The notes beneath the pieces were generated by a model. It was not told the DNA's origin, searched no databases, and saw only the letters and a program-made list of their open reading frames with translations. Of a stretch of DNA of 64,000 nt, positions 26,222-34,904 are shown piece by piece; position 1 is the stretch's first letter; the number at the start of each line of letters is the position of its first letter. This DNA comes from Mucilaginibacter sp. SMC90 (GTDB lineage: Bacteria; Bacteroidota; Bacteroidia; Sphingobacteriales; Sphingobacteriaceae). Where the stretch lies: contig NZ_CP094527.1 of assembly GCF_022811725.1 (NCBI RefSeq), positions 8,060,001 to 8,124,000 on the forward strand, written 5' to 3'. The position numbers were made by a program, and so were the translations under genes.

Positions 26222-26542
26222 TTATTTGCCTTTATAGTTTTTCATAATATCTTCCAATTTGTTGAACCTTTCTTCCCACATAGCGCGGAAGGGCTCAATA
26301 AAGTCGGCTACGTCTTTCATTCTTTCTGCATTGATATGATAATAGATCTCCCTGCCGTTTTGCTCCTGTTTAAGCAGTTCGCACTCGGTAAGTATTTGCA
26401 GATGTTTGGAAACAGTGGGCCGGGCGGTATCAAAATTTGAAGCAATTACGCCGGCAGTCATGGCTTGTGTGGCCACAAGCAAAAGAATGGCCCTCCGGGT
26501 TGGGTCGGCTATGGCCTGAAATACATCTCTTCTTAAATTCAT
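26222..26542 (-). CDS. ArsR-family transcriptional repressor
   Basis: Winged-helix repressor of 106 residues. The N-terminus DVFQAIADPTRRAILLLV is characteristic, with recognition helix ARPTVSKHLQILTECEL and wing EQNGREIYYHIN. The metal-binding Cys box of true arsenic sensors (ELCVCDL) is absent, so it belongs to the SdpR-like, non-metal group linked to SRPBCC genes. It heads the operon 26542-24025 and two tandem dyads immediately upstream (26546-26587) are its probable operators. Confidence 0.92.
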   Translation of the reverse strand: MNLRRDVFQAIADPTRRAILLLVATQAMTAGVIASNFDTARPTVSKHLQILTECELLKQEQNGREIYYHINAERMKDVADFIEPFRAMWEERFNKLEDIMKNYKGK

Positions 26543-26545
26543 CGC

Positions 26546-26587
26546 GTAGTCATTTGACTACAAATATAAATGTAGCCATTTAACTAC
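26546..26587 (-). promoter_or_regulatory. Tandem ArsR operator-like dyads
   Basis: Two sites of the form GTAG-n-CATTT-n-ACTAC: GTAGTCATTTGACTAC (26546-26561) and GTAGCCATTTAACTAC (26572-26587), centres 26 bases apart. They lie directly upstream of the ArsR start at 26542, where a self-repressing dimer would block transcription. Confidence 0.75.
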
Positions 26588-26641
26588 GCAAAATATTTTT
26601 GGTTTTTTTTGAGATACTGGTTATTACTCGGAAATGGTGGT

Positions 26642-26944
26642 TCAATTAGCAACCACTTTCAATATCGACACCTCGCTTAACGGAGCAGCAAGCATCCTGG
26701 CGGCCATCAAGTGACTTTCGGCCCCAAACCATGACCGGCCTTTTGTCATTACTGCCGTTATCCGGTATTTTGAATCAATTGAAACAAATTTACAATGGTA
26801 CACTTGCTTTGTTACTTTATTCTCAAATACGGCTGTACCACACCTGCTGGAGATGGGCATGAACGAAACGTCAATTTGCCCGCTTTTTAGATCCATTTCT
26901 GAAAGGGATTTAAATAAACTGTGATTTAAAACTTTTGCATTCAT
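26642..26944 (-). CDS. Hypothetical protein
   Basis: Soluble protein of 100 residues and mostly beta, with GQIDVSFMPISSRCGTAVF and a KQVYHCKFVSIDSKYRITAV strand pair. Two cysteines (in SRCG and YHCK) could pair or bind metal. No signal peptide, no known domain. It stands alone between the ArsR operon promoter and a 290-bp gap. Function unknown. Confidence 0.5.
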   Translation of the reverse strand: MNAKVLNHSLFKSLSEMDLKSGQIDVSFMPISSRCGTAVFENKVTKQVYHCKFVSIDSKYRITAVMTKGRSWFGAESHLMAARMLAAPLSEVSILKVVAN

Positions 26945-27235
26945 ATAAATTTAAACACACAAGCTAAAAAAGGTGCCCGTTCAGGTTGTTCAGTTTTAGG
27001 CTGGCGCAGCCCCCATGTTCAGCGCCTGTTCATAAACATATCTCATTGACCCGCAAACATTATAGCAGGCTGCGATATCCTGCCAAAAATTGATTCGTTT
27101 ATTTTCTTAAAGTAATAAAACGGGGCAGCCGTTTATTTTGTAATACATTCTTAACACCGCTTTCGCTCAAAAAAGCGTAATTTTATGCTTTCTTAGCAAG
27201 GTTATACTACTGGAAACAGTAAACTATAATAATTT

Positions 27236-28735
27236 ATGGGTATGAATGCCATTCACAATAAAGATATTGGGACCAAACAAAAAGCGCTGGCCATTAATCT
27301 TAACCCCGAAATTTATGGCTCATTTGCCGAAATTGGAGCCGGACAGGACGTAGCAGCAAATTTTTTTAAAGCCGGGGCATCATCCGGTACTATAGCCAAA
27401 ACCATGTCAGCTTATGATATGCTTTTTTCAGATGCCATTTATGGTGTACAACAAAGCCGCCGTTATGTAAGTGAACCCCGGTTAATGGCTATGCTTAGCC
27501 ATGAATATGGCCTCATCATCGAACGCCTTGGCGCGCAACGTGGTGATACATCAACATTTTTTGCTTTCGCAGATACGATATCAGCCCTTAATTACAATAA
27601 AACCAATGAAGGCCACGGCTGGATGGGTGTACGCTTTCAGCAGGAGCCTAACGGGCAGTACAATGATGTGGTGATCCACGTTAAGCTGCTGGACAATGAT
27701 AATAACTTACAGCAGCAGGCCGTAGGCATATTGGGGGTAAACCTGATGTACGCCTGTTTTTACTATAACGAGATCCCGCCTGTATTCCTGCTGTCGCTGA
27801 TGGACAACCTCTCGCGCGACAGGATCCAGATTGACATGATCCGATTTGAAGGGCCAAACTTTACCAAGGTTGATAATCGGTTAATGAGCCTTCACCTTGT
27901 AAAATACGGCTTTTCGGACGCCGCACTGTTTGGGCCCGATGGTAAAAACCTGCAGCCATCAGAGGTTTTGTACAAAAAGCATATCGTGATGGTTCGCGGC
28001 CGTTTCCGCCCGGTTATCAACGTACATATGGATATGTTGAGCACCGGTGTTAAGCAGTTTTTGCAGGAATCGGATGTTGATAAGGAAAACGTGGTTGTTG
28101 TTACCGAGCTCACCCTGCAAGCCCTTAAAGAACGTAATGCCGATATCAATGCCGATATCGACGAAAAGGATTTCCTTGACCGCGTAGACATCCTTGGCTC
28201 ACTGGGCCAAACGGTAATGATCTCTAACTTCCACGAGTATTACAAACTGGTGGCCTATCTTTCAAAGATCACCAAACTAAAAATGGGCGTGGTACTTGGT
28301 TTTCCTAACCTCGAGTACATCTTTTCTGAAGAGCATTATAAAGATTTGCCGGGCGGTATCCTGGAATCGTTCGCCACACTATTTAGCCGTAAGGTGAAAT
28401 TGTTTATTTACCCTACCCTGCGCGATGGCGTGATCTGGAATTGCTTGCGTTTTTACCTGCCTCCACACCTGATAGATTTGTACCGCTATCTCATTGCCAA
28501 TAATAAGATAGAAGATATCCGTCATTACAACGAGAACAACCTTAACGTTGAAACCGACAATGTGCTCGACCTGATAAAAAAAGGGGCCAATGGCTGGGAA
28601 GAATTTGTACCTGCCGAAGTTGCCACCATAATCAAAGAGCGCCGCCTGTTTGGTTATGCTTCCGGCCTTGACCCGGTAAAAACACTTGAGGCCCCGCCAA
28701 CAGATGGCGACCGTACTGAAATTGATATTGCTTAA
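27236..28735 (+). CDS. Large conserved protein of unknown function
   Basis: Cytosolic protein of 499 residues with no signal peptide or membrane segment. I recognise the highly conserved opening NPEIYGSFAEIGAGQDVAANFF and AKTMSAYDMLFSDAIYG, shared by a widespread uncharacterised family in Bacteroidota and Cyanobacteria. Database labels I remember for it (nicotinate-nucleotide adenylyltransferase, TonB receptor) are not supported: there is no nucleotidyltransferase HxGH motif and no export signal. The C-terminal tail (EAPPTDGDRTEID) is disordered. Single gene with its own terminator. A second in-frame ATG is two codons in. Confidence 0.75.
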   Translation: MGMNAIHNKDIGTKQKALAINLNPEIYGSFAEIGAGQDVAANFFKAGASSGTIAKTMSAYDMLFSDAIYGVQQSRRYVSEPRLMAMLSHEYGLIIERLGAQRGDTSTFFAFADTISALNYNKTNEGHGWMGVRFQQEPNGQYNDVVIHVKLLDNDNNLQQQAVGILGVNLMYACFYYNEIPPVFLLSLMDNLSRDRIQIDMIRFEGPNFTKVDNRLMSLHLVKYGFSDAALFGPDGKNLQPSEVLYKKHIVMVRGRFRPVINVHMDMLSTGVKQFLQESDVDKENVVVVTELTLQALKERNADINADIDEKDFLDRVDILGSLGQTVMISNFHEYYKLVAYLSKITKLKMGVVLGFPNLEYIFSEEHYKDLPGGILESFATLFSRKVKLFIYPTLRDGVIWNCLRFYLPPHLIDLYRYLIANNKIEDIRHYNENNLNVETDNVLDLIKKGANGWEEFVPAEVATIIKERRLFGYASGLDPVKTLEAPPTDGDRTEIDIA

Positions 28736-28741
28736 AAACAT

Positions 28742-28777
28742 AAAAACGGCGTTATGATAAACATAGCGCCGTTTTTG
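28742..28777 (+). terminator. Intrinsic terminator
   Basis: AAAAACGGCG and CGCCGTTTTT arms with an inner ATG/CAT pairing, seven bases after the stop of the 499-residue protein. The T-run makes it functional on the plus strand. Confidence 0.8.
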
Positions 28778-28958
28778 TTTGCTCAATTGCTATTGGTTTT
28801 AACCAACGGTAAACAAGTTGAAAAGCCATGGCTTTAGCCTAACAATGCAAGCGAATTTGGGCTGATGCCCGTTTCTATCGCTACTCATCTTTCCGTGGAT
28901 TAAAACCAGCGGCAACGAAGTTTTATTTATATATAAAGAGAGCCATCGATTTTAAATT

Positions 28959-29058
28959 TAAAGACGCATCACATGCGTCTCCCGTGTGCAATTTCCGACG
29001 GGATTAAAAGCCTTTTGAATCGGCCTGTCTGCCGGGAGACGCATGTGATGCGTCTTTA
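28959..29058. repeat. REP-like element, 26-bp perfect inverted repeat
   Basis: Arms 28959-28984 and 29033-29058 are exact reverse complements. Each arm contains its own palindrome (GACGCAT-CAC-ATGCGTC), giving a nested hairpin of the REP/REPIN kind. It fills the gap between the 499-residue protein and the outer-membrane barrel gene. No RAYT transposase is in the window. Confidence 0.88.
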
Positions 29059-29102
29059 CAAAAAACTTTCTATCGTTTTTAAACAGCTTCTTACAGATGA
29101 CG

Positions 29103-30101
29103 TTAAAGTTTAAAGTGATATCCTAACTTAAGCGATACCGCATCCTGGATAAGGCGATTGCCATAGTTATCGTATTTAGCGCCTATGTCAAGGCCGTTTT
29201 TAAACTTGAACCCCAGCGAGGGTGTGTAAACAAATGAGGTATTTCTTTTAGAAGCAAAAGCTACACCTGCTTCGCCGCCAAGGTAAAATATATCGCCCAA
29301 AAACAAACGCAAGCCAACTTTAACCGGAACTACATTGCGAACGCTGAAATTATTGTTATAATACACATTGCCCTTACTATCCATAATGCCGTAGGTTGAA
29401 TAGTATTGCCTGTTCATGTGCGTATATCCAGCAGAAAAAGTAGCGACCAAATTGTTGGTAAGCGGTTTATAAAGTGTTATATCGCCGCCCAGTACCTTAT
29501 TATCAGACGAATTGACGTCAGATCCTGCATTAAAGCTTACGCCAAGTTCTGTTGCGCCATCATTGACTGTGCTCTCCGCCTTTTTGTGAGCCGTCATGCT
29601 CCGGGTACCAAACCCATATGCCAGTCGCAAACCCAGGGTTTTGGTGGCTTTGTCTTTGGTGTAATCCTCGTATTTAAGGCTCAGGTCGATACCATTTTTA
29701 AACGCCATGCCCACCGAAGGCGACCACAGAAACGATGTTCCCCATTGTTCAAAGGCAAAACCGGCACCCGCCTCTCCACCCAGGTAAAAATTATCGCCCA
29801 CAAAATACTTTACACCCAGCTTTACCGGGATCACATTATAAGGACTCCCGTATTGGCTATAATTGGCAAAATGATCTTTCTCAAAAAAATGACTGAAACC
29901 GGTGGTAAGCGTGCCGGAAACCCGCTGATTAAAATCTTTTTGTATACGGATATCGCCTCCAAGTGCATATTTAAAAGCATCAGAAGTAGCCACTCCGGCA
30001 TTTATGCCAAACCCAACGCGCCAGCTGTTATCGTTGCTTTGTGCTTTTGTTACAGCAGATGAAAAAATTAACAGGATAAATAATGAAAAAAGGTGTTTCA
30101 T
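29103..30101 (-). CDS. Outer-membrane beta-barrel protein, duplicated
   Basis: Protein of 332 residues with signal peptide (to ~20, TKAQ). Residues ~25-172 and ~185-332 repeat one module: GG-DIRI/DITLYK, then VIPVKLGVKYFVGDNFYLGGEAGAGFAF / VVPVKVGLRLFLGDIFYLGGEAGVAFA, then a FKNGIDLSLKYEDY / FKNGLDIGAKYDNY end. It ends in Phe-Lys-Leu, near the usual aromatic barrel terminus. The same module closes the receptor at 30568-32697, two genes away. Probably a small porin-like barrel; ligand unknown. Confidence 0.8.
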   Translation of the reverse strand: MKHLFSLFILLIFSSAVTKAQSNDNSWRVGFGINAGVATSDAFKYALGGDIRIQKDFNQRVSGTLTTGFSHFFEKDHFANYSQYGSPYNVIPVKLGVKYFVGDNFYLGGEAGAGFAFEQWGTSFLWSPSVGMAFKNGIDLSLKYEDYTKDKATKTLGLRLAYGFGTRSMTAHKKAESTVNDGATELGVSFNAGSDVNSSDNKVLGGDITLYKPLTNNLVATFSAGYTHMNRQYYSTYGIMDSKGNVYYNNNFSVRNVVPVKVGLRLFLGDIFYLGGEAGVAFASKRNTSFVYTPSLGFKFKNGLDIGAKYDNYGNRLIQDAVSLKLGYHFKL

Positions 30102-30140
30102 GTTATGTAAATTGATTTATAGATAATTGAGATAGTGATA

Positions 30141-30533
30141 TTAATCGGCAGGAAGCAGATCGACGGCCTTTTTAATAGTAAAAATGTTTAGCACAAATAC
30201 TAAAACTGCAATCATTTGCCAGCTTTTGAGCAAACACGAAATGTAAACAACGATTAGGAAAACGCTGAAAACAGATAAGAGAATAAATTTCAGCAACCGG
30301 GTATCGGCACAGGTAAACTCCTGGTCCGGCTGTTTTTTACGCAACCCAGCTATACAGCTTTTAAGTGGCACCAAGGCAAAAAGCATAGTCATGGCCAGCG
30401 TTTTAGGAAACTCCTGTAACATCACCAGGCTATAAATAATAACGAGTGTGCCTGCCAGCAAAAAAAGCATCAGCAACACAATTGCTGTTTCACGGAACCT
30501 ATCCATTGTTGTTTTTTGAGGATGTGACAACAA
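30141..30533 (-). CDS. Small integral membrane protein
   Basis: Protein of 130 residues with about four membrane helices (~13-33, ~40-52, ~80-98, ~103-120) and a short cytoplasmic loop of charged residues (RKKQPDQEFTC). No family recognised. It lies between the two barrel-encoding genes on the same strand, 34 bases after the receptor gene, and may belong to that transcript. Confidence 0.55.
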   Translation of the reverse strand: MLSHPQKTTMDRFRETAIVLLMLFLLAGTLVIIYSLVMLQEFPKTLAMTMLFALVPLKSCIAGLRKKQPDQEFTCADTRLLKFILLSVFSVFLIVVYISCLLKSWQMIAVLVFVLNIFTIKKAVDLLPAD

Positions 30534-30567
30534 ATGGAGGTTTTACCCCTACGCATGTTCTTATATT

Positions 30568-32697
30568 TTATTTGCTTAGTTTAAGCCGGTACCCCAGGCG
30601 CAGGGCAAACTGCTTATAGTAATAGCCATAATCTTCAAATTTAAACCCGGTTTCTATCCCGCTCTGAAAGCTAAAGCCGGCCCCTGCCGAAATCATCGTG
30701 CTTCGGTAAGGTTTATACACGGGTGAAGAAGAAAGATTAGAAAAGTAAAAAACAGGCTCTTTGAACAAACCAAAGGCCACGCCAACATCGCCCGATATAT
30801 AAAAGGCACTGCCCGTTTTAAGCCTCACCCCTACTTTTAGCGGCATCATGCTGCGTGTTTCGTCATAAATATTAATGGTACCGTCCCCGTAAATTGGCGG
30901 GTATCCTTTATCAACAGGAAAATAAGTATACCCTGTTGTTATGATACCTGAAATGTGCTCGCCCAAATCCCGCTGAACAAATACCTCGGCACCATATACT
31001 TTGCTGTAGGGATCGTCCCAGCCCAAACCGGCAGTTAAAGCCCCGCCTAAATACCAGGCCCGGCTGTTATCAACCGTTTTTTTGACCGGCTTAAAAACCG
31101 AATTAAATGCCAGCCCCGCTTCCCAACCTATCCAATTGCGGGTTTGATGGCCGTCAATTGCCTGCCCCGGATAATCCGGGATATGAGTGACATTCTTATA
31201 TCCTTCCTGATGAAACGACCCGCTATGGTTATAACTGTTAAAAACCGGACCAGCCAAAAGGCTGATGTGTTTGGAAACCTGTACATTAAAGAGCATTTTA
31301 GCCTGAAACCAGCGATCATCCCACAGACCTGTGTAGGCAGCCTGGTATGCAACCTCGGTTGAAACATAAAAACTATTGCTCAGCATAAAATCGTGTCCAA
31401 TACCTAAACCAAACGAATGCAGCTTGCTGCCGGAAGAAATATTGGTGCCGGTGAGCAAAGTACTGTAAAAGTTATGCGTTCCGGTTTTAAGCGAAATATT
31501 GGTATTGGTAACATCATTGGTTGTTAAGGAAACTTTATAAAACCCATTCCCTATAATATTTACCAGCCCGATACTGGCCCCCGATGAGGTATCAACAGTG
31601 TTTACCAAACCTATCTGCAACCCTTTTAATTTATGTGCATTGTTGTTTAACGAAGCAATTTGCAGCCCAACAACGGTGCTTTCGGCTTTGTTGATAAAAC
31701 CGGCTGCCTGGATGCCCCTTACTGTATCTATAGCCCGGTTGTGTACCCCGGCAACCTGGATGCCGGTAACCTTTCCTCCTACCAAATTGAAAACCGTAGC
31801 CAGCTGCACATATTTTGCATCCATTTTATTGATGTTGAACAAGCCTCCAAACTCAAAGCCGTTCACTCCGGCTGTGTAACCTCCGGCTATATTCAATGAA
31901 AACCTGTTAACTACCTGCGGACTAAACATACCGTGCGAGCTAAGCCCCGGTGTTAAGGAAACCTGGAAAGGCCGTTTGGCAAAAAAATCGGGTATATTAA
32001 GCGTTTGGATACGCTGCCTGGCCGAGATGAACAAACGCCCCATCCCTGTCCTTTCAACCCGGTTATTTCGGGTTACAGTATTATCATATACCCCGGGATT
32101 AAAGCGGCTGCTTACTGATACCGTTTGCAGGAAATTAATGGTAGTATCTCTATAAGAGAGTTTACTTGCCGTAAGGCTGATCTGGCTCGGATTATCTGCC
32201 CTGAATTTAATCCGGAAGTACCCGTGTTCGTCTGTCAGTACAGATACTAACTGCTCTTTAACGTAAACGCTGGCATTCATTAATCGCTCGCCGCTGCGGT
32301 CATTCACAACCAGGCCGCTTATTGAATAGTTATTGCTATTATCATTGGTGATATCCGTATCCAAAAACACAAGTCCGGGCAGTTTTTCTGTAATGATGAG
32401 GTAGTTTTGATACTCGCGGATAGCATACCTATCTTTTAAAAGCGTACTCAAAATAATTGCCACAGTTTGGTTTGCCACATTGATACTTACCAGGCTATCC
32501 TGGGGAAGCAGCCTTGCATTGTACGAAATACTGAAATTTCCCCTTTTTCCAAGATCCAGCAAAACATCGGCTAAGGGTTTACGGTCAGCGCTAAAATTTA
32601 ACTGTTTATTTAAAATGCTTTGCGCCTGAACACGCCCAAAGCAAAACATCAATACGGATATAAGTAAATAATATGGCTTAGGTATTTGGTTTATCAT
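30568..32697 (-). CDS. STN-CarbD outer-membrane receptor with GLQ repeats
   Basis: Protein of 709 residues: signal peptide (to ~25); STN signalling domain (~30-110, with KPLADVLLDLGKRGNFSISY); CarboxypepD_reg-like domain (~128-205); a middle section of repeated GIQAAGFIN / GLQIASLNN / GLQIGLVN / GASIGLVN units (~310-385); and a C-terminal barrel (~450-709) resembling the porin-like module of 29103-30101. No TonB plug is evident, so it is not a normal SusC transporter. The STN domain should pass a signal to the FecR protein encoded directly upstream. GLQ-type repeats are known from surface repeat proteins (LA_2272-like). Confidence 0.78.
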   Translation of the reverse strand: MINQIPKPYYLLISVLMFCFGRVQAQSILNKQLNFSADRKPLADVLLDLGKRGNFSISYNARLLPQDSLVSINVANQTVAIILSTLLKDRYAIREYQNYLIITEKLPGLVFLDTDITNDNSNNYSISGLVVNDRSGERLMNASVYVKEQLVSVLTDEHGYFRIKFRADNPSQISLTASKLSYRDTTINFLQTVSVSSRFNPGVYDNTVTRNNRVERTGMGRLFISARQRIQTLNIPDFFAKRPFQVSLTPGLSSHGMFSPQVVNRFSLNIAGGYTAGVNGFEFGGLFNINKMDAKYVQLATVFNLVGGKVTGIQVAGVHNRAIDTVRGIQAAGFINKAESTVVGLQIASLNNNAHKLKGLQIGLVNTVDTSSGASIGLVNIIGNGFYKVSLTTNDVTNTNISLKTGTHNFYSTLLTGTNISSGSKLHSFGLGIGHDFMLSNSFYVSTEVAYQAAYTGLWDDRWFQAKMLFNVQVSKHISLLAGPVFNSYNHSGSFHQEGYKNVTHIPDYPGQAIDGHQTRNWIGWEAGLAFNSVFKPVKKTVDNSRAWYLGGALTAGLGWDDPYSKVYGAEVFVQRDLGEHISGIITTGYTYFPVDKGYPPIYGDGTINIYDETRSMMPLKVGVRLKTGSAFYISGDVGVAFGLFKEPVFYFSNLSSSPVYKPYRSTMISAGAGFSFQSGIETGFKFEDYGYYYKQFALRLGYRLKLSK

Positions 32698-32712
32698 TAA
32701 AATTGTCGGGTT

Positions 32713-33696
32713 TTATTTAAGGATGATTGTTTCTCCTTTTTTTTCAGCCTTTATGTTTAAAGCGGTTTGTATCACATCCAATATAATCTGCAGGTTTTCG
32801 CCGGTATTTAATACGCCTGCCATTTGCATGTTGTTTAATTCCTTGCGCCCAATCACGATATCGCTTCCATAGGCTTCATTTAAAACAGCCACCAACCTTG
32901 GCAACGGTATATTTTTAAAAACCAGCTGCCTGCTCCGGTAATATGTATACAACTTATCCGGAGTAGGAAGTTTTATAACCTTTTTAGTATCCGGATTATA
33001 CAAAGCCATTTCACCGGCCTTAAGAACAGTGATCAAACTACCACTGCCATCAGCCACCTGTACTATCCCTGTCTCCACAATAACCTCAACCTGGTTGTTC
33101 CTTTTTTTAACGTTAAACGAGGTACCCACCACCTTTATGGTTGCTGCTCCGGCGGTAATGATAAAAGGCCGGGCCTTGTTATGGGCCACATTAAAAAAAG
33201 CCTCCCCCTTAACCAGGTTAACCAACCGCCGGCTGCCATTAAATTTTTCGGGATGATCAAGCCGGGCAAATTTATTGAGCGTCACTACCGATCCATCAGA
33301 CAGGGTATCAATTTTCACCGCTGCTTCTGTTTCAAATTTCACCACAGGATTGGCGAACCTGTTAAGCCACACCCAGGCACAGCCGCCAATAAAAAGCACC
33401 GCCGCAGCTATTTTCAACCAGCTATATTTATTACGCAATGGCACAACCACGGCCTGCCGCTGTTTGGCTTCGGCGGCCCTCTGCTTTACTTTGGCAAGGG
33501 AAGCCCCGGCATCTATAGAGGTATCTGCATAAAAGTTTTTACTGCTTTCCCAAATCAGGCTGAAACGTTCAAATTGTTGTTCGTTGGCCGGATTCAATGC
33601 CCGCCAGGCTGTAACCTGCCGGGCCTCCTCGTCCGAAATCTCGTTAAGCAGATAGCTGATCAGCAGATCATCGGTTATATGTAAAGGTTTACTCAT
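32713..33696 (-). CDS. FecR-family anti-sigma factor
   Basis: Inner-membrane regulator of 327 residues. An N-terminal cytoplasmic domain of ~85 residues (DDLLISYLLNEISDEEARQV) binds the sigma factor, one membrane helix lies at ~95-113, then the FecR periplasmic domain (SDGSVVTLNKFARLDHPEKF, VVGTSFNVK) and a DUF4974-like C-terminal part (IPLPRLVAVLNEAYGSDIVI). It receives the signal from the STN domain of the 709-residue receptor and releases the sigma factor encoded just upstream, whose stop overlaps its start by four bases. Confidence 0.92.
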   Translation of the reverse strand: MSKPLHITDDLLISYLLNEISDEEARQVTAWRALNPANEQQFERFSLIWESSKNFYADTSIDAGASLAKVKQRAAEAKQRQAVVVPLRNKYSWLKIAAAVLFIGGCAWVWLNRFANPVVKFETEAAVKIDTLSDGSVVTLNKFARLDHPEKFNGSRRLVNLVKGEAFFNVAHNKARPFIITAGAATIKVVGTSFNVKKRNNQVEVIVETGIVQVADGSGSLITVLKAGEMALYNPDTKKVIKLPTPDKLYTYYRSRQLVFKNIPLPRLVAVLNEAYGSDIVIGRKELNNMQMAGVLNTGENLQIILDVIQTALNIKAEKKGETIILK

Positions 33697-34265
33697 TGTA
33701 ATAATTTAATTAAACACATAATTAATAGCGGCAGGTATTCGGCAAGTTGCTGGCGTAAACGTTTAAGCGCCTTAACCATCTGGTTATCTACCGTTTTTAC
33801 CGAGATGCCCAACTGCGAAGCTATTTCGGCATACTTAAGCTCATCAAAACGGCTCATTTGGAAAATGATCCGGCACTGTGCAGGCAAGTCATTTATAGCC
33901 TTGAGCAAATGTTGTTCAAATTCACGGTATTGCATTTTGCTCAACGGGTGTTCAGAATGATTATTGGCTTCGTGCATGATGTGCTGCTGATGTTTTTGTT
34001 CAACTTTTTGATGTTTAAAATAATTCATGCACTCGTTATGTACCGATCTGTACAGGTATGCCTTTAGCGATGTGTGAATGCTAACCGGTTCGTCGCGCTC
34101 CAGGATCTTCAAAAACACATCCTGTACAATTTCATCGGCATGGGCAGTGTCATTAACCATGGTATAGGCATAGTGGTGCAATGCCGGGTAATGTTCAAGG
34201 TAAACCTTATCAAACTCCGGCTCATCTGCATGTAAATGCAGTATATATGTATTATCTGCTGGCAA
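33693..34265 (-). CDS. FecI-like ECF sigma factor
   Basis: Protein of 190 residues with sigma region 2 (LHHYAYTMVNDTAHADEIVQ, FLKIL, YLYRSVHNECMNYFKH) and region 4 (LPAQCRIIFQMSRFDELKYA, ISVKTVDNQMVKALKRL). It starts the sigma/FecR/STN cassette 34265-30568 and probably directs transcription of the receptor operon. The C-terminal end is hydrophobic (LPLLIMCLIKLL), which is unusual and might hold it near the membrane. Confidence 0.92.
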   Translation of the reverse strand: MPADNTYILHLHADEPEFDKVYLEHYPALHHYAYTMVNDTAHADEIVQDVFLKILERDEPVSIHTSLKAYLYRSVHNECMNYFKHQKVEQKHQQHIMHEANNHSEHPLSKMQYREFEQHLLKAINDLPAQCRIIFQMSRFDELKYAEIASQLGISVKTVDNQMVKALKRLRQQLAEYLPLLIMCLIKLLQ

Positions 34266-34364
34266 ACGTTGGCTGTAAATTACTTTTTTATCTGTTCAAT
34301 CAAGTAGCAGACAACAAAACATAGTTTATCCCCTATTCAGAAATGATTTTTTTTATAAATAAAA

Positions 34365-34399
34365 AAAGCCGGCGCAGCAATATGTGCTACACCGGCTTT
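34365..34399 (-). terminator. Intrinsic terminator
   Basis: AAAGCCGG and CCGGCTTT outer stem with an inner AGCA/TGCT pairing; seven T follow on the minus strand. It lies 25 bases past the stop of the P460-like lipoprotein gene and closes that two-gene transcript. Confidence 0.82.
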
Positions 34400-34423
34400 C
34401 GGCATCTTCAAAATATTAAACGG

Positions 34424-34900
34424 CTACGGCAAAACCGAGGGCTTTTGCCCAAGGATATATTTAACTCTTTCGGCCTGGCCCGATGTATCTGTTTTTAAAT
34501 CGAGCGTTTTACCATTAAGCTGCTGGTAATTAACGGCTATATTATTCCCCGATGGTGCTGTTCTGATCACTTCAACCGATTCAACATCCGATGGGATCTT
34601 TGCACCAAACCAGTGGTCATCATCCTGTTGCTTCCAGGTTACCAATGTAAAAATCTCATTTGCGGCAATTGATTTATTTCCATCAATGGCCGATTTCAGC
34701 GCAAGATCATTGCCATAAAGGGTTGAAGCTGTTCCTTTTGTTTTGTTAACAAATGATGTTATCACCTTAAGGCCGTCGAGGTTATATTTTGGCGATGCAG
34801 GCAGTGCGGCTTTAGTGTTGTACAATTCAGCCGGTTTATTGTCAGAACAGGCTGCCAACATTAACGCGCATACAGCAAGTAAACTATATAATGCTTTCAT
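34424..34900 (-). CDS. P460-like lipoprotein without haem motif
   Basis: I start at 34900 (MKALYSLLAVCALMLAACSD); an ATG 33 bases upstream would lengthen the leader. Cys18 in LAAC is the lipid site. The body follows the C-terminal domain of its neighbour: TLYGNDLAL matches VIFGNDIAV, and FTLVTWKQQDDDHWFGAKI matches the AKVAWAQLQDKDG region, with a closing VESVEVI. The CxxCH haem-binding site of cytochrome P460 is absent. It is thus a haem-free P460-fold lipoprotein, perhaps a partner or substrate-binding homologue of the cytochrome encoded just upstream. Confidence 0.7.
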   Translation of the reverse strand: MKALYSLLAVCALMLAACSDNKPAELYNTKAALPASPKYNLDGLKVITSFVNKTKGTASTLYGNDLALKSAIDGNKSIAANEIFTLVTWKQQDDDHWFGAKIPSDVESVEVIRTAPSGNNIAVNYQQLNGKTLDLKTDTSGQAERVKYILGQKPSVLP

Positions 34901-34904
34901 GGAT

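Noticed and set aside
26033..26440. Plus-strand frame of 135 codons opposite the SRPBCC and ArsR genes
   Set aside because: Antisense shadow of two well-defined genes.
27236..28735. Nicotinate-nucleotide adenylyltransferase or TonB receptor
   Set aside because: No HxGH nucleotidyltransferase motif, no signal peptide and no barrel or plug.
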